Shown here: positions 33,022-44,805 of the stretch, one piece after another
Position numbering within the stretch: the first letter of the stretch is position 1
Layout: every line of letters starts with the position of its first letter
Assembly: GCA_023014485.1 (NCBI GenBank)
Contig: JAJOZX010002716.1
Coordinates: forward strand, 420,001-484,000
Reading direction: 5' to 3'
DNA length: 64,000 nt
From: Bathynomus jamesi
Lineage: Eukaryota; Arthropoda; Malacostraca; Isopoda; Cirolanidae
Notes under the pieces: model-generated
What the model saw: the letters and a program-made list of their open reading frames with translations, nothing else
Database searches by the model: none
What the model was told of the DNA's origin: nothing
Translations under genes and position numbers: made by a program

Positions 33022-34004
33022 CAGTGATGGGCATCAATACATAAAAATCGCTAAAGCGATACCGATACATCGATACATGAAGAACGTCTTAGGCGATACC
33101 GATACGCCGATACTTTCTAGATGTCTTAAGCGATACCGATACCGATACATGCATCGCCGGTACATTTTTATAATTATTCATTTAATATGTAGGTATTAGA
33201 TATTATTGTTTATACTAGTAATTTGTACGCACTGTAAGTAAAATCAACGACATTTTAATGGGTTTTATAGATGTAAATAAAAACAATTGCTTTATTTAAA
33301 TGAAAGTATGTTTTAATTTTGTAGGATACATGAATGACTGAAAATATTACACTAACAATTAAAAGTAATTACTATTACCCTTCAAAAATACCAGCTGGCT
33401 AAACATCGGGTCAGACAGTCTATTCCTTTTTGGAGCGTGAACGTGACCAGCCAAACTAAACAACCGTTCTACAGGAGCAGAGGATGGTAGTGGTGTGTTA
33501 TACTTCAGGAAGACCCGTAGAATTCCTGGGTACTGCCTCAGAGATTGGAGAGAATGACTTCCGTCACCCAGATACTGTAAAACTTCCATCTCAGTGGAAT
33601 CTTGGGTTGCAGAGACATTAGTGGAAGCAGACTCATAACAGAAGAAATCATCTGCAATTCCGTCAAATGCAGCATTAATTAATTAATTAATTAATCTCAA
33701 TAACACAAGTACAAACGTGTTTAAACGTTGCGCTGTACTGTGTGACGTGACCAGTAGAGTAGTACTGTCATTAAATAAATATTTAATAATATTATTTATG
33801 TATATTCATAAATATAACTCAGTAGTGTCATATTATAACATCTATTTAAATATTTAAAAATTCTTATTAATGTATCGATGTATCGAAGTATCGATTTTTT
33901 TTTGATAAATCGATACTTTTGTCAAGTAGCTAAAGCGATACCGATACAAAAGTATCGATCGATACGTATCGGCGATACATGTATCTAGATACTGCCCATC
34001 ACTG
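33022..34004 (-). mobile_element. hAT transposon, 983 bp, internally deleted, with 8-bp duplication
   Basis: Termini CAGTGATGGGCA and complementary TGCCCATCACTG are inverted. The 8-bp duplication CCTGTATG lies at 33014-33021 and 34005-34012. Both sub-terminal regions are packed with GCGATACCGATAC-type words (33050-33145 and 33895-33985), likely transposase-binding repeats. Only the C-terminal end of a transposase is left. The host repeat B is continuous across the site once the element and one duplication are removed. Confidence 0.95.
33359..33690 (-). pseudogene. hAT transposase C-terminal dimerisation domain
   Basis: The conserved stretch includes LPSSAPVERLFSLAG followed by KRNRLSD, the signature of the hAT family C-terminal dimerisation domain. 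It ends at 33359. Upstream, an acidic linker reads leftward from about 33690 (AAFDGIADDFFCYES). The catalytic RNase-H core and BED finger are absent, so the copy depends on another source of transposase. Confidence 0.9.
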
Positions 34005-34012
34005 CCTGTATG

Positions 34013-34205
34013 TCAATGACTGCGCATTCAATTGTCCTTTAGATATACAGTATATATCTGTGTTATATATTGTTGGACTCGGTTGTCCCCTCTCCATCCC
34101 ACCTTCCCCCCAGTTGGGGGACTTTGACTATCACTGCGGCGTTGTCACATATACGGAGTCGGCTGTGAAGCAAGGAACATTACATATGCGGGCAACTGTA
34201 CAAGC
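34013..34205 (-). repeat. Repeat B, reversed copy, proximal part
   Basis: Continuation of 32935-33021 after the hAT insertion. It ends at ...ACATATGCGGGCAACTGTAC and joins directly to Tc1-c. Confidence 0.8.
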
Positions 34206-35400
34206 AAATAGTAAGCAATGGTTCGTCATGGTCAACAGCTGTCTACAATTCTTAAGAGATCTGTTATGGCTGCACATGAGTCTGGAAAGAGTTATAGGAA
34301 GATAGGAGAAGTACTTCAAATTCCATTTACAGTACGACGATTGTTCAAGTTATAAAGAAATGGAAAGGCTTTGGAACAATCAAAACTCTACCAAGCTGTG
34401 GACGACCATGCAAGGCTTCAGAATGTGGAGCTAGATGGATCGAAAGAATGGCTGCTGATATTTGCCAAACATTAAGACTGTCTAACATCGATATCCCTCC
34501 CTCTACTGTACTTCGTACATTGAGAAAGAATGGTATGCATGGAAGAGTTGCACGAAGAAAACCTCTGCTAGTAAAAGCGCACAAAGAAGTTCGTTTGAAG
34601 TACGCCAAGGACCATCAAAATGCTGGATTTGTATTCTGGAAGAAAATTCTTTAGATAGATGAGATCAAAATTGAATTATTCGGTAACAGCGAGCAATGGT
34701 ATGTTTGGCGAAAATCAAATACTGCATTCGAGGAAAGAAACATCCTTTCTACGTTTAAACATGGTTGTAGTAGTTTCTTCTTTGGGGATGCTTTAGTGCT
34801 TCTGGTCCAGAAAAGCTTCTTGTCATGAATAGAATCTTGAATTCGAAGAAATATTAGGAAATTTTAGAAGAAAATGTATTGCCTTCAGTTCGGGAGTTGC
34901 GAATGATTCGCAACTGGGTACTGCAACAAGATAATGATCCGAACTATAAAAGTAAGAGCACCATGAAATGGCTTCAACAAAAAAATTTCAAGTTTTCGAG
35001 TGGCCCAATCAAAGCCCAGACATCAATTTAATCGAGAAGTTATGGTTTGATTTGAAAAGAGCTGTCCGCAAGAAAAACCCTCCGAATCAGAATGAATTGC
35101 AACAATTTTCTTTAGGAGAATGAATTAAATTTTCTACTGAGAGATGTCGAAACCTTGTAGAAAAATGTTTAAAACGAATCAGTGAAGTCATTCCTAGTAA
35201 AATGTGAACACCCAAAGTATTAAGTACTTTTGTAAGTAAATGTACGAAAACTTTTGCATTTTAACTTTTTTTATTTTTCTCAAATTCTTTGATGTTTTAC
35301 ATTATATATTGCAGTTAATTTCTTTCATTTGTTAAATTTTTTCAAACGAATGGAAACTTTTCATAAGTATCCTATACATGGTACAAAAGATAAGGACGAA
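34206..35400 (+). mobile_element. Tc1-like transposon (Tc1-c), left end lost
   Basis: The coding region starts only about 12 bp after repeat B, so the left terminus is missing. The 3' flank 35200-35390 matches 26740-26925 in reverse. Confidence 0.75.
34218..35207 (+). pseudogene. Tc1 transposase (DD34E-like), decayed
   Basis: Starts MVRHGQQLSTILKRSVM at 34218. It has a first helix-turn-helix (SGKSYRKIGEVLQIP), a CGRPCKASE hook and a second HTH. The first catalytic block reads IDEIKIELFG, the second [16 protein letters not shown], and the third [11 protein letters not shown], where the usual Pro is Leu. TAG at 34652, further stops and at least two frameshifts make it inactive. The ending KRISEVIPSKM is Tc1-like. 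Overall it is closer to the animal Tc1 type with long KRAV tails than to Tc1-a or Tc1-b. Confidence 0.88.
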
Positions 35401-36135
35401 TGTAATTGAATTATATAGGGCATCTGGTCGACTTTACATTCTATCGACAAGTTGTTATTAGGTTAGATGAGGTTAGGTTAAGATAGGCTAGGTTAAGTTA
35501 ATTTTTATAGCGTCAATGTTTTGGTCTTGTTGACGGAATGGATATAGGTTCTAAGAAGTGGCCCGGACCCAGTTGAGTTCTCGAAGGTGGTTTTCTATGT
35601 AGTGCATAAATACTGAGGTACAGTTTCGGAAAAAGTTTCACTAAGAAACAAAATTTCTTGAAAACATAAAAAATACTAATTGGTAATAGCTGTTTTCCTT
35701 TGAGTTATTATTATTATTAGTGCCGGTAGTAAAATAAAAAAAAAAATCCAATCATTAATGGTTAATATTTTTTAATGCTTTTTAGGAATATTATTTCCAG
35801 GCGAACTTTTACCTGAACTTCAAGCTAATAATGCAAAATCATGGTACATCTTGTTATCCTACGCTCGCATTATTTTCTCTCATTCATCAGCCAGACTCCT
35901 TACTGAGCGGACACATTCCCTCGGTTCTCTGATATTGTTTCTACTTTTGAATATTGCCGATAAATTTACTTTTGGAAAGTTCTGAATTTTATATATTTGC
36001 GTTTATATTCACATTGTTATAGTTACGTAACTGAATATTAGTGGGTTTTAGCGATTTAGAAGTTTTCATAGCGTGCCGGCTTAATTTAACTTAAAGTTGT
36101 AACGGTTATAAACGTTAACTACTTTAACTTGCGCG
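35401..36135. other. Unannotated; LINE C 5' UTR at the right
   Basis: Irregular GGTTAGG/GGTTAAG words at 35455-35500 are too degenerate to be telomeric. 35630-35700 resembles 47800-47860 weakly. About 150 bp before 36136 probably form the LINE C leader. No gene is seen. Confidence 0.4.
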
Positions 36136-37083
36136 ATGCCGTCGCGGAAAGCATCGTGTGCTAGGTGTGGGGTTAATCGGTGGTATACGGATTTTAAGGA
36201 TTACAACGGCGGTCCTCTGGCGATTACCGAGAGATCGGTTTGTTTCTTTTGTGATTTATGCGAAGAGATAGTTGATATAAAACATAGTGTACGCGTGGTA
36301 AAGGAAAGACTTGCAACGCTTGATGAGGGCAGGGGTAGGGTTACAGTTGACCAAGGCCGAACCTATACTAACGTTGAAGACGTTAGTAATTTGAAGGGTG
36401 AGGTGAGGAACATAGTTTCTAGTAGAGGTAGCTTATCGGGAAGGGTAGACAGAGTTGAGGAAGGGGTTGGTCCGAGATTAGTAGACGGGAAGGGATTTAG
36501 AGAAGGTAAGGGTTGGAGCTAGGCCACGTACGTTAGGTGATAGGAATTCCCCCCCCCTATCGAGGTTTCGAACCCTTTCGCCCAGTTGGATAGGGATGTG
36601 AACGAGGGGAAAACTATTTTAATTGGGGACTCTTTTAGTGCGCCATATGGGTGAGTTCGTTGAAAGGAATCCAACCAAGAGGAGGAGTGTATGTCTACCA
36701 GGGGCCAGGGTTGACAGAATTAGAGACGAAGTAGACAGGAGTGATGTTGCCTCCCGTCACTCGATGATGGTGACGATGGTAGGGGGCAACGACTCATATA
36801 AGCCCGATACGAGAGTGCCTGTCTTTTGGGAGAGTTATAGGGGGTTAATTAGGTCCCTGAAGGCAAGGTCAGATAAGTCTTTAGTTGTAGGTATTACCCC
36901 TAGGCACGGTTTGGGTCTTAGGATTACATCAAAAACAATATTTTTGAATACTAAACGAGAAGAGATTTGTGCTGAGGAAAATGTACCCTTCGTAAAGCTG
37001 TGGTCAGAATTTAGTGATTCTAGCCTTTTTATAAAATATGGGGGTGCATTTCAATGAAATGGGGAATGCTAGGCTAGGTAGGT
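36136..37083 (+). pseudogene. LINE C ORF1: Cys-rich finger plus SGNH-type esterase
   Basis: Starts MPSRKASCARCGVNRWYTDF. Paired Cys motifs (CARC, CFFCDLC) suggest a PHD-like finger, followed by a helical segment. After a frame break near 36525-36640 the esterase blocks appear: ILIGDSF (nucleophile Ser), MVTMVGGND (block III) and, in a third frame near 37045, VHFNEMGN, which would carry the catalytic His. Esterase-type ORF1 proteins are known in CR1-group LINEs. At least three frame changes make this a fossil. Confidence 0.82.
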
Positions 37084-37149
37084 GAATCGATGAGAACGTT
37101 CGAAAGCTGTATAAGTCAAAGCCTTCTTTAAACGTTGTGGGTCCGGGAA

Positions 37150-39078
37150 ATGCCACCCCGATGTGAAAAATGGTTTAAAACGCCGATCGTGGTAAAAAAT
37201 AATTTCAACGTCTTTTATTGTAACGCGCGTAGTATTAGAAATAAATTGAACGAATTTAAGACGATAATTTATTCCGGAAACTACGATATAGTTGCTATAA
37301 CCGAAACGTGGTTAAATACCGTGACTCGGGACTTGTTGGGGAAACTTGATATAGTGGGTCTTAAACTTTTTACTAATGGTTACATAGGATTGGTGGCGGC
37401 GTTTTGCTGTACATTCGTAATTCCCTTAGGGGTATCGAGGTTAAGATAGATTTTCTGGCAGCAATTAATGCGATATGCGTTAAAGTTAGGGCGCGTAGTA
37501 TTAGCTTTAATTTTGTTGTTGTTTATAGACCTCCCTTTCAACCTCCTCGATAACGATAGTAGAGTTTACTCGCTTCTTGGTAACTCTATTAATAAGCGGG
37601 ATAGTATAATTGTTGGAGACTTTAACTGCCCTAATGTTAATTACGAGACTTTTATTGGTAATGATGTGGGTTTGAGAGTGGTTGAGTTCATGGAAGATAA
37701 CTTTTTACGACAGACGGTTACCGAACTAACGCGCGGTGACAAAATTTTAGACGTGATGATGATGATGAACGACGAAAATATAGTCGACGGTTTAGAAGTA
37801 GGTGAGAGTTTGGGATGTAGTGATCACCAAAATATTTGGTTTAAGCTATTGATAGAAAAGAGTAGGGATAGTAACGTAATAGAAGTCCCCGATTTTCGTA
37901 GGGCTAATTTTGATAGTTTTGCGGACAGGATGAGAGCACTGGACTGGCATAATTTATTTATGGGTAATGACGCTAATTTTCATTGGGAGGCGTTTAAAGA
38001 AAGTTTTATGAATATCGAAAGGGAGTTTATTCCTCGTAGGCCCAAGCGCGCTAGTAATTATGGTAGCCGAAGTGGTGGACTAGGGAAATAGGTGAGTTCA
38101 TAAACGAGCGTAACAGAGCGTATAGACTTAATAAGCGCAATGGCACGGTAGATAACTTTAATAGATATATCGAGCTTAGACGTCAGGTTAAAAGATCTGT
38201 TAGGAATGCTAAGCGTAATTTAGAGATACTTATATCTGGGGATAGTAAACATAATCCAAAAAAGCTTTTTGACTACGTCAATAATCGTTAGCCGATAAAA
38301 GATAACATTGGCCGTCGAGTGGACGCTAACGGTGCTTTGGCTTCCGACGCTCAGGCGATGGCTGGTATTTTTAACAACTTTTTGCGACAGTGTTTACCGT
38401 AGAAGACGTAAATAATGTCCCCGACGTTGACGATATCGTTCCATTTAGTAGCGAGACTATTTTGAATGAAAAAACTGTTTACGAGGGTGAGATTGCGCAT
38501 TATATCGATAAGCTAAAAGTTAGCAAGGCTCCAGGCCCTGACGCGTTTTATCCTAGACATTTGATAGATTTGAAAGACGTTATAGTAGGCCCATTAAAAT
38601 TTTTTTTTGAGAAGTCACTGGAAGTCGGACCTCATTTAGAATATGCCGTTCAGTTTTGGTGCCCGTATTTGCGTGAGGATATTGATAGGTTGGAAAGGGT
38701 TCAGCGTCGCGCCACGAAACTAATTCCGTCATTACATAACAAGTCTTACGAAGATATGATTAAAGAGTTAGACTTGCATTCACTCGAAACTAGGAGATTA
38801 AGGGGGTAGGGGGAACGTATTGAAGTTTTGAAAATCGTTAATAAAATCGATAACGTAAATTTTGACAAACTGTTCACTTTCGATAATAGCAATACTCGTA
38901 ATAACGGATTTAAATTACGTGACAGACGTTTCATTACACTACCATCGCTAAAAACTTTTTTACGTTTAAAGTAACTGATAAATGGAACAATCTTCCCGGG
39001 TCCGTCGTGAACTCTACCAGCATTAATTTGTTTAAAAACCGTTTAGAGAGACATTTTAAAAATATTAACGTTGTTTAA
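37150..39078 (+). pseudogene. LINE C ORF2 with the reverse transcriptase core deleted
   Basis: The endonuclease begins near 37200 (FNVFYCNARSIRNKLNEF, ITETWL) and continues through GDFNCPNVN near 37617 and CSDHQNIW near 37817, so its SDH motif is intact. The RT opening block SKAPGPDAFYPRHL (38520) is followed by FFEKSLEV. The sequence then jumps directly to GPHLEYAVQFW (38630), which in the 0-2.5 kb LINE lies about 900 bp further on. All catalytic RT motifs are therefore missing. Frame breaks occur near 37450, 38090, 38290, 38390 and 38807. It is less GC-rich than the first LINE, but the same clade. Confidence 0.88.
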
Positions 39079-40005
39079 AATAATAAAACAATTAGCAACA
39101 GGAGCTCTTGGGGTAGTGGTCGAGTATTAGTCTGTTGACGATTAATGTCAGCTTCTGACATGCCAGCGTGTGATATGCCAGCAAAAAAAAAAATAATAGA
39201 CTAACACGAACTTAGATGTAGCTCGTAGCGTAACCTAACCTACTTTTTGTTATACTCTTCCTACTTTTATTTTTTTCTTTTCTTATTCTCTTTTTACTTG
39301 CATGTCTGTAGTTTGCATGGTATGTCAGTGTTTGAGTTATGACTGTGTTTGCATGGTTTGTAAGCGTTCTTATTTTGCTTCTTTTCATCTTTCACCCCTT
39401 TCCTATTCTCTTCGACTATTTTTCCGACTTGTCGGCAGTGGATGGCCGGCGGATGATGATGGTGAGTCTTTCTTTCTCTTCTGAATGAATGTTAACCCAC
39501 GAATGATAGGTTTTGCTAGTTACTTAACCCCTTATGACTTATTCTCTTCTTTTAACCCCCTACTCTCTCCTTTCTCTCGGGCTAAGCTTAGAGTGGATCT
39601 TAGGGTCTTCGTTAGCCTTAGCTTCTATAGATCTATAGATTTTAACGTGTAAATAGTTTCATGCAAAGATTTTGTACAGAAATTCTTAATCCAGTAAGGG
39701 TTTACTATTTATTTTAAACCCACGAGTCATTTACCACAGATTTTAAATTCAGTTTCACATTTTTTATCCTCTGCTTTCGGATGTAAAGCTCAGAATTTTG
39801 TAAATTTATTGATTGATTGTCTTTTCTATAGATTTCACAGAAGTGTATAAAATTTCATAGAATCAGGGAGGAATAGTTAATCTGTATGTACACTTTAGCT
39901 AACGTATGTTAACCTAATCTAACTTAATATGACTGAACCGATACTCTAGTCAGACATGAATCAGGATTGACAAGTCTTTTTTTCCAGCAACTAAAAATGT
40001 TTCTA
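39079..40005. other. LINE C 3' UTR and unannotated sequence
   Basis: A poly-A-like stretch at 39184-39194 may mark an internal tail. The rest has no recognisable gene or repeat. Confidence 0.4.
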
Positions 40006-40234
40006 CAAGGTGGCCCATAAGTCCCAACCGGTTATAATTAAATCGAAAATACAAAAAAATTAAACGAAGTAAAAAGTTTATAATAAGTTTAGAAATATTT
40101 ATTGATTATTCAAAGTGCAAAATATTATCATTTCAACAAATATTCTTTCCTTAGTAATCGATTACGTCAGTGTGAGCTCCGCAAGATGGATTTTCGCTTT
40201 AATTATATCCGATTGGGACTTATGGGACACCCTG
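40006..40234. mobile_element. MITE, 229 bp, Tc1/mariner type
   Basis: Left end CAAGGTGGCCCATAAGTCCC. Complementary right end ...GGGACTTATGGGACACCCTG. TA lies on both sides (40004-40005 and 40235-40236). The terminal repeats span about 40 bp and continue into a TTTAATTATA motif. No coding capacity. Confidence 0.88.
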
Positions 40235-40587
40235 TACATGTCTTATTTAAGCTTTTAACGTTTGGAGTCAGCGAATTTATTACCTCACAAAAAATTACAC
40301 GACTACATCTTCATGTGATTTATTACACGTTCGACCTCTCGTATACTCACCTGCCTACACACATACACACACACACACACACACACCCACATCCACATAT
40401 CGTATAACGCAATAAAGAATTTATGTATAACCGTATATGACTTTTGATATATTTACTGTAAGTGATGGGTTTGGAATATGACATTTATAATTATTCAGTG
40501 ATATTTCGACACAAAGTACAAATTTTATCAGTAATTTTATAAAGTATTCGTCAAAATTACAAGCCTTTTCGGCACTCCATTCTCTGC

Positions 40588-40640
<53 letters not shown>

Positions 40641-40695
40641 TACATATATATATATATTTATATATATATACTGTGTGTATATATACACACACACC
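40235..40695. repeat. Microsatellites (CA)n and (TA)n with unannotated spacer
   Basis: (CA)n at 40357-40386, (TA)n at 40590-40670 and (CA)n at 40683-40694. No gene. Confidence 0.7.
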
Positions 40696-42826
40696 TTTCA
40701 AATGTTCCGTGTGATGATTCTTCATTTCACGAAGGTCAAGCTTGTCGCCGCTCCTCTCGAGTTGGCCTGGTGAAGTAGTGAGTTGGGTTTCTTGTACTCT
40801 CCACCTCAAATATCAGGTACACCCGGCTCATCCGGGATTGTTCTGAGCCTGGCGTCTAATCTTTTGAAGATGTCCACTGCAACATCACTCGTGTTCCTTA
40901 GGTCTTGGGCAGCTGATTAAACAGTTTTGGTCCTATCACAACAAAACTATTTTCCTTCAGGGTTAAGGTGTTCCCTCTCTAGCCTTTAATTTGGGAACAC
41001 GACACAGTCTTCCTTTTCTACTTTTCACTGTTGTTTAGGGAGTTACAGGGTTTAGAGTAAGATTAGGGACTAGTTTCTCCATTATTTTCCAAGTGTAAAT
41101 AATGGTGTATCTCTCCCTTCTCCTTTCCAGTGAATATAGGTTTAATTTGCGTAACCTTTCCCAGTAATTTAGTTCTTTGCACCCACTGATCTTGGCTATG
41201 AAACTTCTCTGAATCCCTTCTAGCTGTCTAATGTCTTCTTTTTTTATATGGGCATGTTAGAACCGAGCAGTATTCCAATTTGGGTATGATCCTGTGTTTT
41301 CAGTAGAGGAATCTTTATGTTCCTATCCCTTCGTTTAAAGGTTCTCAATATCGGCCCAGTTATTCTCTTTGCTCTGTTTACTGCTATCTTATTTTCTGTT
41401 TCAAATTTCGCATCATCAGTCATTACAACCCCTAAATCTTTTGCTTTAGAATTTCTCTGAATTTTCTGTCCATTTGGGGTATAATATTCCATGGATTTTA
41501 GGTCCTCTCTTTTTTTGCACCGTAACAGCTGAAATTTCTCAGGATTAAACTTCATATTGTTGTCTTCCATCCACTTGTAGATTCTGTTCATGTCGGTTTG
41601 TAGAGATCCTATATCTTCTGGGTTTCTTATTTTTCTACTGATCTTTGTGTTATCGGCAAAGTATGTTACCGTGCTGTCTCTGGTAACGTCCTCATCTATG
41701 TCAGTTAGCATGATTATGAAGAGTAGTGGAGCTAATACTGTTCCTTGTGGTACTGAACTGAGGACCTCTGATTCTGATGAAGCTACTTCTTGTACTGTAA
41801 CGACTTGCCGCCGCTCACTAAGGAAATTATATATCTATTTCCCTACTCTTCCTGTTATTCACATATATTTCAGTTTATGTATTATGATTTCATGGTTACA
41901 CTTGTCGAACGCTTTGTCAAAGTCTGTGTATATTTCATCATAGTTTTCATTACTTTCCAGTGCATCAATAATGTTGTAGTGTTCCATTAGTTGTGATAGG
42001 CATCATCTGCCTAACCGAAACCCATGTTGGTTATCATTCAATTTTTTTTGAGTTTCCTAAAAGCCATAGATTTTCTTTCTAACTATTCTTTCAAATATAT
42101 TAGAGATGAAATGTATGTCACACTGGCCTATAGTTTTTGGCTTCGGATCGATCTCATCCTTTATATATTGGGACTATGTTCGCGTTCTTCAGGATGCCCG
42201 GTATTTCTCCTGTGTCTAGTGATCATCTCCATATCCATTATAGGGGCTCAGCGATTGCATTCTTGTAGTTTTTGATCAGTGTGGCATTCCATTTATCCGG
42301 TCCTGCCGCTGAGTATGCTTTTAGTTTCTCTATAGCTTGCGTAATATCATGTGTCGTAAAGTCGAAGTCTGTTACACTTTCCCCTTGTAGTTCTTCTTCA
42401 GAGAACGCGTTTCTATCGCATATCAGTTTGTCAGTTTTTGGGATACTGAAAGATGATTCGTACTGAGTTCTTAATATCTCAGATACTTCTGTTAGATCAT
42501 CAGATAAAGCACTATCTTCGTTTTTCAAAGGTACGATAGTCGTATGGTTTTTCGATTTTCTTTTTTCAAAATTACAGAAATACTTTGAGTTAACCTTTAT
42601 CGCTTCTGTAGCGTCGTCGTCTTCTTTTTCTGTATGCCTCTCAATTAGTTCCTGTATGACGCAATCGATACTCGCAGTTTATCATTTAATATTTTTTCTG
42701 ATGTTGTTATCATTATAGTAACTTAATTTTGCAGTCACTCTTTTCCTCTTTCGGAACAATGACCTCTTTTGTCTCTCGAACCTGCTTCTCTTTCCTCTTT
42801 GTTTCTTTGTTGTATTTTTGGGACAT
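40696..42826 (-). pseudogene. LINE B copy 2, 5'-truncated
   Basis: Aligns with copy 1 from its 3' end (TTTCAAATGTTCCGTG) to about the GGGACAT word at 42820. RT blocks on the minus strand: YSAAGPDKWNATLIKN near 42300 and a decayed FADNTKISRKIRNPED near 41650, where the catalytic FADD has become FADN. Then come NMKFNPEKFQLLR and a C-terminal LERSGDKLDLREM near 40740. Many frame changes. At 41882-41885 it lacks the DD37E element of copy 1. Confidence 0.9.
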
Positions 42827-42836
42827 ATATATATAT

Positions 42837-43831
42837 TAGGGTGTCACTTATTTTTCAGCTTTTAAGTTTCCGTGCTCTGACCCCATCAAAGTATGCATAT
42901 GATGGAGAAACATTGTGTACAAAGTTTTATTGAGATATTTTAATATTTAGAGGTCGCTCAACGGCTTCGAAGTATTGGATACGAGATTTTCAGAAAGTGT
43001 GAATATAAACAATTTCCAAATCTATTTAAACAATTTATTATGTTCCTACATTAGCAGGAAGTGCACAAGACATTATCATAATATTAAGATTAAGATGAAG
43101 TACATTAACATCAGACAGTAGCGTAATTATTATGATTAATCATTATTTCCACTCAAGGTATGCTTTTGTCCTCATGTCCAATGTTTGTGATGGTCTTCAA
43201 CAACCTGGAGAAGAAACTGGAGTTGTTCTTCATCTTTGGTTAGGTATCCAGAAAAATCCTGGATGAGAGCAACTCCACGTTCAGCGAAGTCATTTGTTAC
43301 AGTTAGAGTTTTTACAGTCTCTTTCGCAATCTGGTAATGGGTATCCTCTTCCCATTGCTCAGCAGTTTTCTCCAAAAATTCATCTGGGAGGTTGAGCTTC
43401 GTGAACAATGATTTTGTGTTTATTGTTACAAAGTTTTCCAATCTTTTTTCTTTCACAGTATCTAGGTCAACAACTACACGCTTTGGAAGGTTCTCTTATC
43501 CATCAACACTAGTCATAGATATGACCATGCGATTTTTGATATTAGGGAGGACTAAAAGACTAAAATATCACACACTAATGCGAACACATCCTACCATTAA
43601 GGCGACTGAAATGATGCTGGGGTGAGGCATAGAAAGGAAGCGTATTTCAATTAAGGACAAGTAACGACGCGTCATCAAAATGTTAATGGCCTTGAGCGAC
43701 CTCTAAATATTAATATTTTCTCATGAAACTTCATAATCAGCGATTTTACATGCAATGTCACATGTCTAGAGGGTCAGACTGAAACTTCTTGATGGTTCAA
43801 TTCTTACCATACAAATAAGTGACACCCTAAT
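42837..43831 (-). mobile_element. TIR DNA transposon, ~1 kb, internally deleted
   Basis: Ends GGGTGTCACTTATTT (left) and complementary AAATAAGTGACACCC (right) sit between TTA/TAA in (TA)n surroundings, consistent with a TA target. It carries one short C-terminal transposase-like frame. It follows LINE B copy 2 after a short (TA)n. The TA|GGG architecture is the same as in the 4.1 kb element. Confidence 0.8.
43165..43456 (-). pseudogene. C-terminal fragment of transposase-like protein (AERG family)
   Basis: 95 codons with NLPDEFLEKTAEQWEEDTHY, then NDFAERGVALIQDFSGYLTK and EEQLQFLLQVVEDH. It looks like the C-terminal helical end of a multicopy invertebrate transposase-like family. 44284-44580 appears to be a more N-terminal part of the same or a close family. 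The AERGVALI helix parallels the VERYVKLVTEAS helix of the 62 kb gene. Confidence 0.65.
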
Positions 43832-43850
43832 ATATATAGTACCGTGCAAA

Positions 43851-44345
43851 AGTCAGAGACCACTGTCGATCTGATAACTATTAGATAATCTGACGTATGA
43901 AAATTGGTTTTGATACTAAAATACATATTAACAGAACCTCTGGTTCATATTAAAGTATAACTAAGTTATTACTTAAGTGTATAAAATTGTATAAGCTGGA
44001 TGACCCTCTAGTCTGCATAAATTGGACTTGAGGTTTGATTCATTATATTACTTATAACGAATGTGCTTAAAGATGTAGCGAACTATTAATGATGGATCTG
44101 CAGTAAAAGCTCCTCAGCTATTGTTATATCAATACTTACAATTAAATGTATTAACATATTCACTTAAATTCTGAAAAACAAATTTATCCAAAACGTTTCT
44201 CATTATAATCCTAATTCATGCTGGTTTTTTTCCTTTCACAGGCTTAAGAAATGACGAAAAGTATGATACAATTTCTGATGAGATTAGATATAAAATAATA
44301 CATATGCATAGTGAGGGACTGAGTCAAAGAAAAATATCCAAACTT
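43851..44345 (+). mobile_element. Tc1-like 5' end fragment with HTH remnant
   Basis: AGTACCGTGCAAAAGTCAGAG resembles a Tc1 terminus and follows (TA)n directly. About 390 bp further, after a splice-acceptor-like TTTCACAG, a frame reads DEIRYKIIHMHSEGLSQRKI, a Tc1 helix-turn-helix, and stops. The remainder of the element is absent. Confidence 0.6.
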
Positions 44346-44580
44346 TAATGGAGTAAAGAATATTGGCCATCCACCTGGCCAGATGCGTTGCTCCAGAATC
44401 CATAAATCGAATACCACGTGGTGGTACGTCACCAAGAAAAATTACCGTGAGTTCAAGCAGTTTACGGTAGTCATCTCCAGGCTGTTGACAAGACAGAAGC
44501 TCCATCTTGGCAAACTGAAGTGCTTCCAGTGTGAGTGTATTGTGAGCTTTCATTATTTCAGAGCATATCTGATCACTCAT
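44284..44580 (-). pseudogene. Transposase-like fragment (PG...RW family)
   Basis: 98 codons with DDYRKLLELTVIFLGDVPPRG, MDSGATHLARWM and YSIKVWIFF. The G-A-T-H-x-x-RW block corresponds to PGSLNQTRW in the 62.7 kb gene and NQSRW at 29.8 kb, all followed by a hydrophobic helix. No termini could be assigned. Confidence 0.6.
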
Positions 44581-44639
44581 GGCAGTATTGTATTGTTTCT
44601 GATCAATGCTGGACTATTTTTGATGAAATCGTTTAAAAA

Positions 44640-44805
44640 GACCTTGGTGCAATGGTTAGCATATCCGACTGGCAAGTGGATGATCCTGGGTTCGATTCCT
44701 GGGAGGTGCCTCGTTTTTCATTTGCTCGTTCTCTCTCCTCATCTTGTGCGGACGCTCTTCTATACAAGAATCGTTCTTTACATTAATTATACTGTGTTTT
44801 TGCAG

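Noticed and set aside
35455..35500. TTAGG-like words suggesting interstitial telomere sequence
   Set aside because: The words are irregular (GGTTAGA, GGTTAAG, GGCTAGG), with no run of exact pentamers.
44640..44710. Functional tRNA gene
   Set aside because: Acceptor and anticodon stems do not pair properly, and the sequence continues into a SINE-like body with an A-rich tail.
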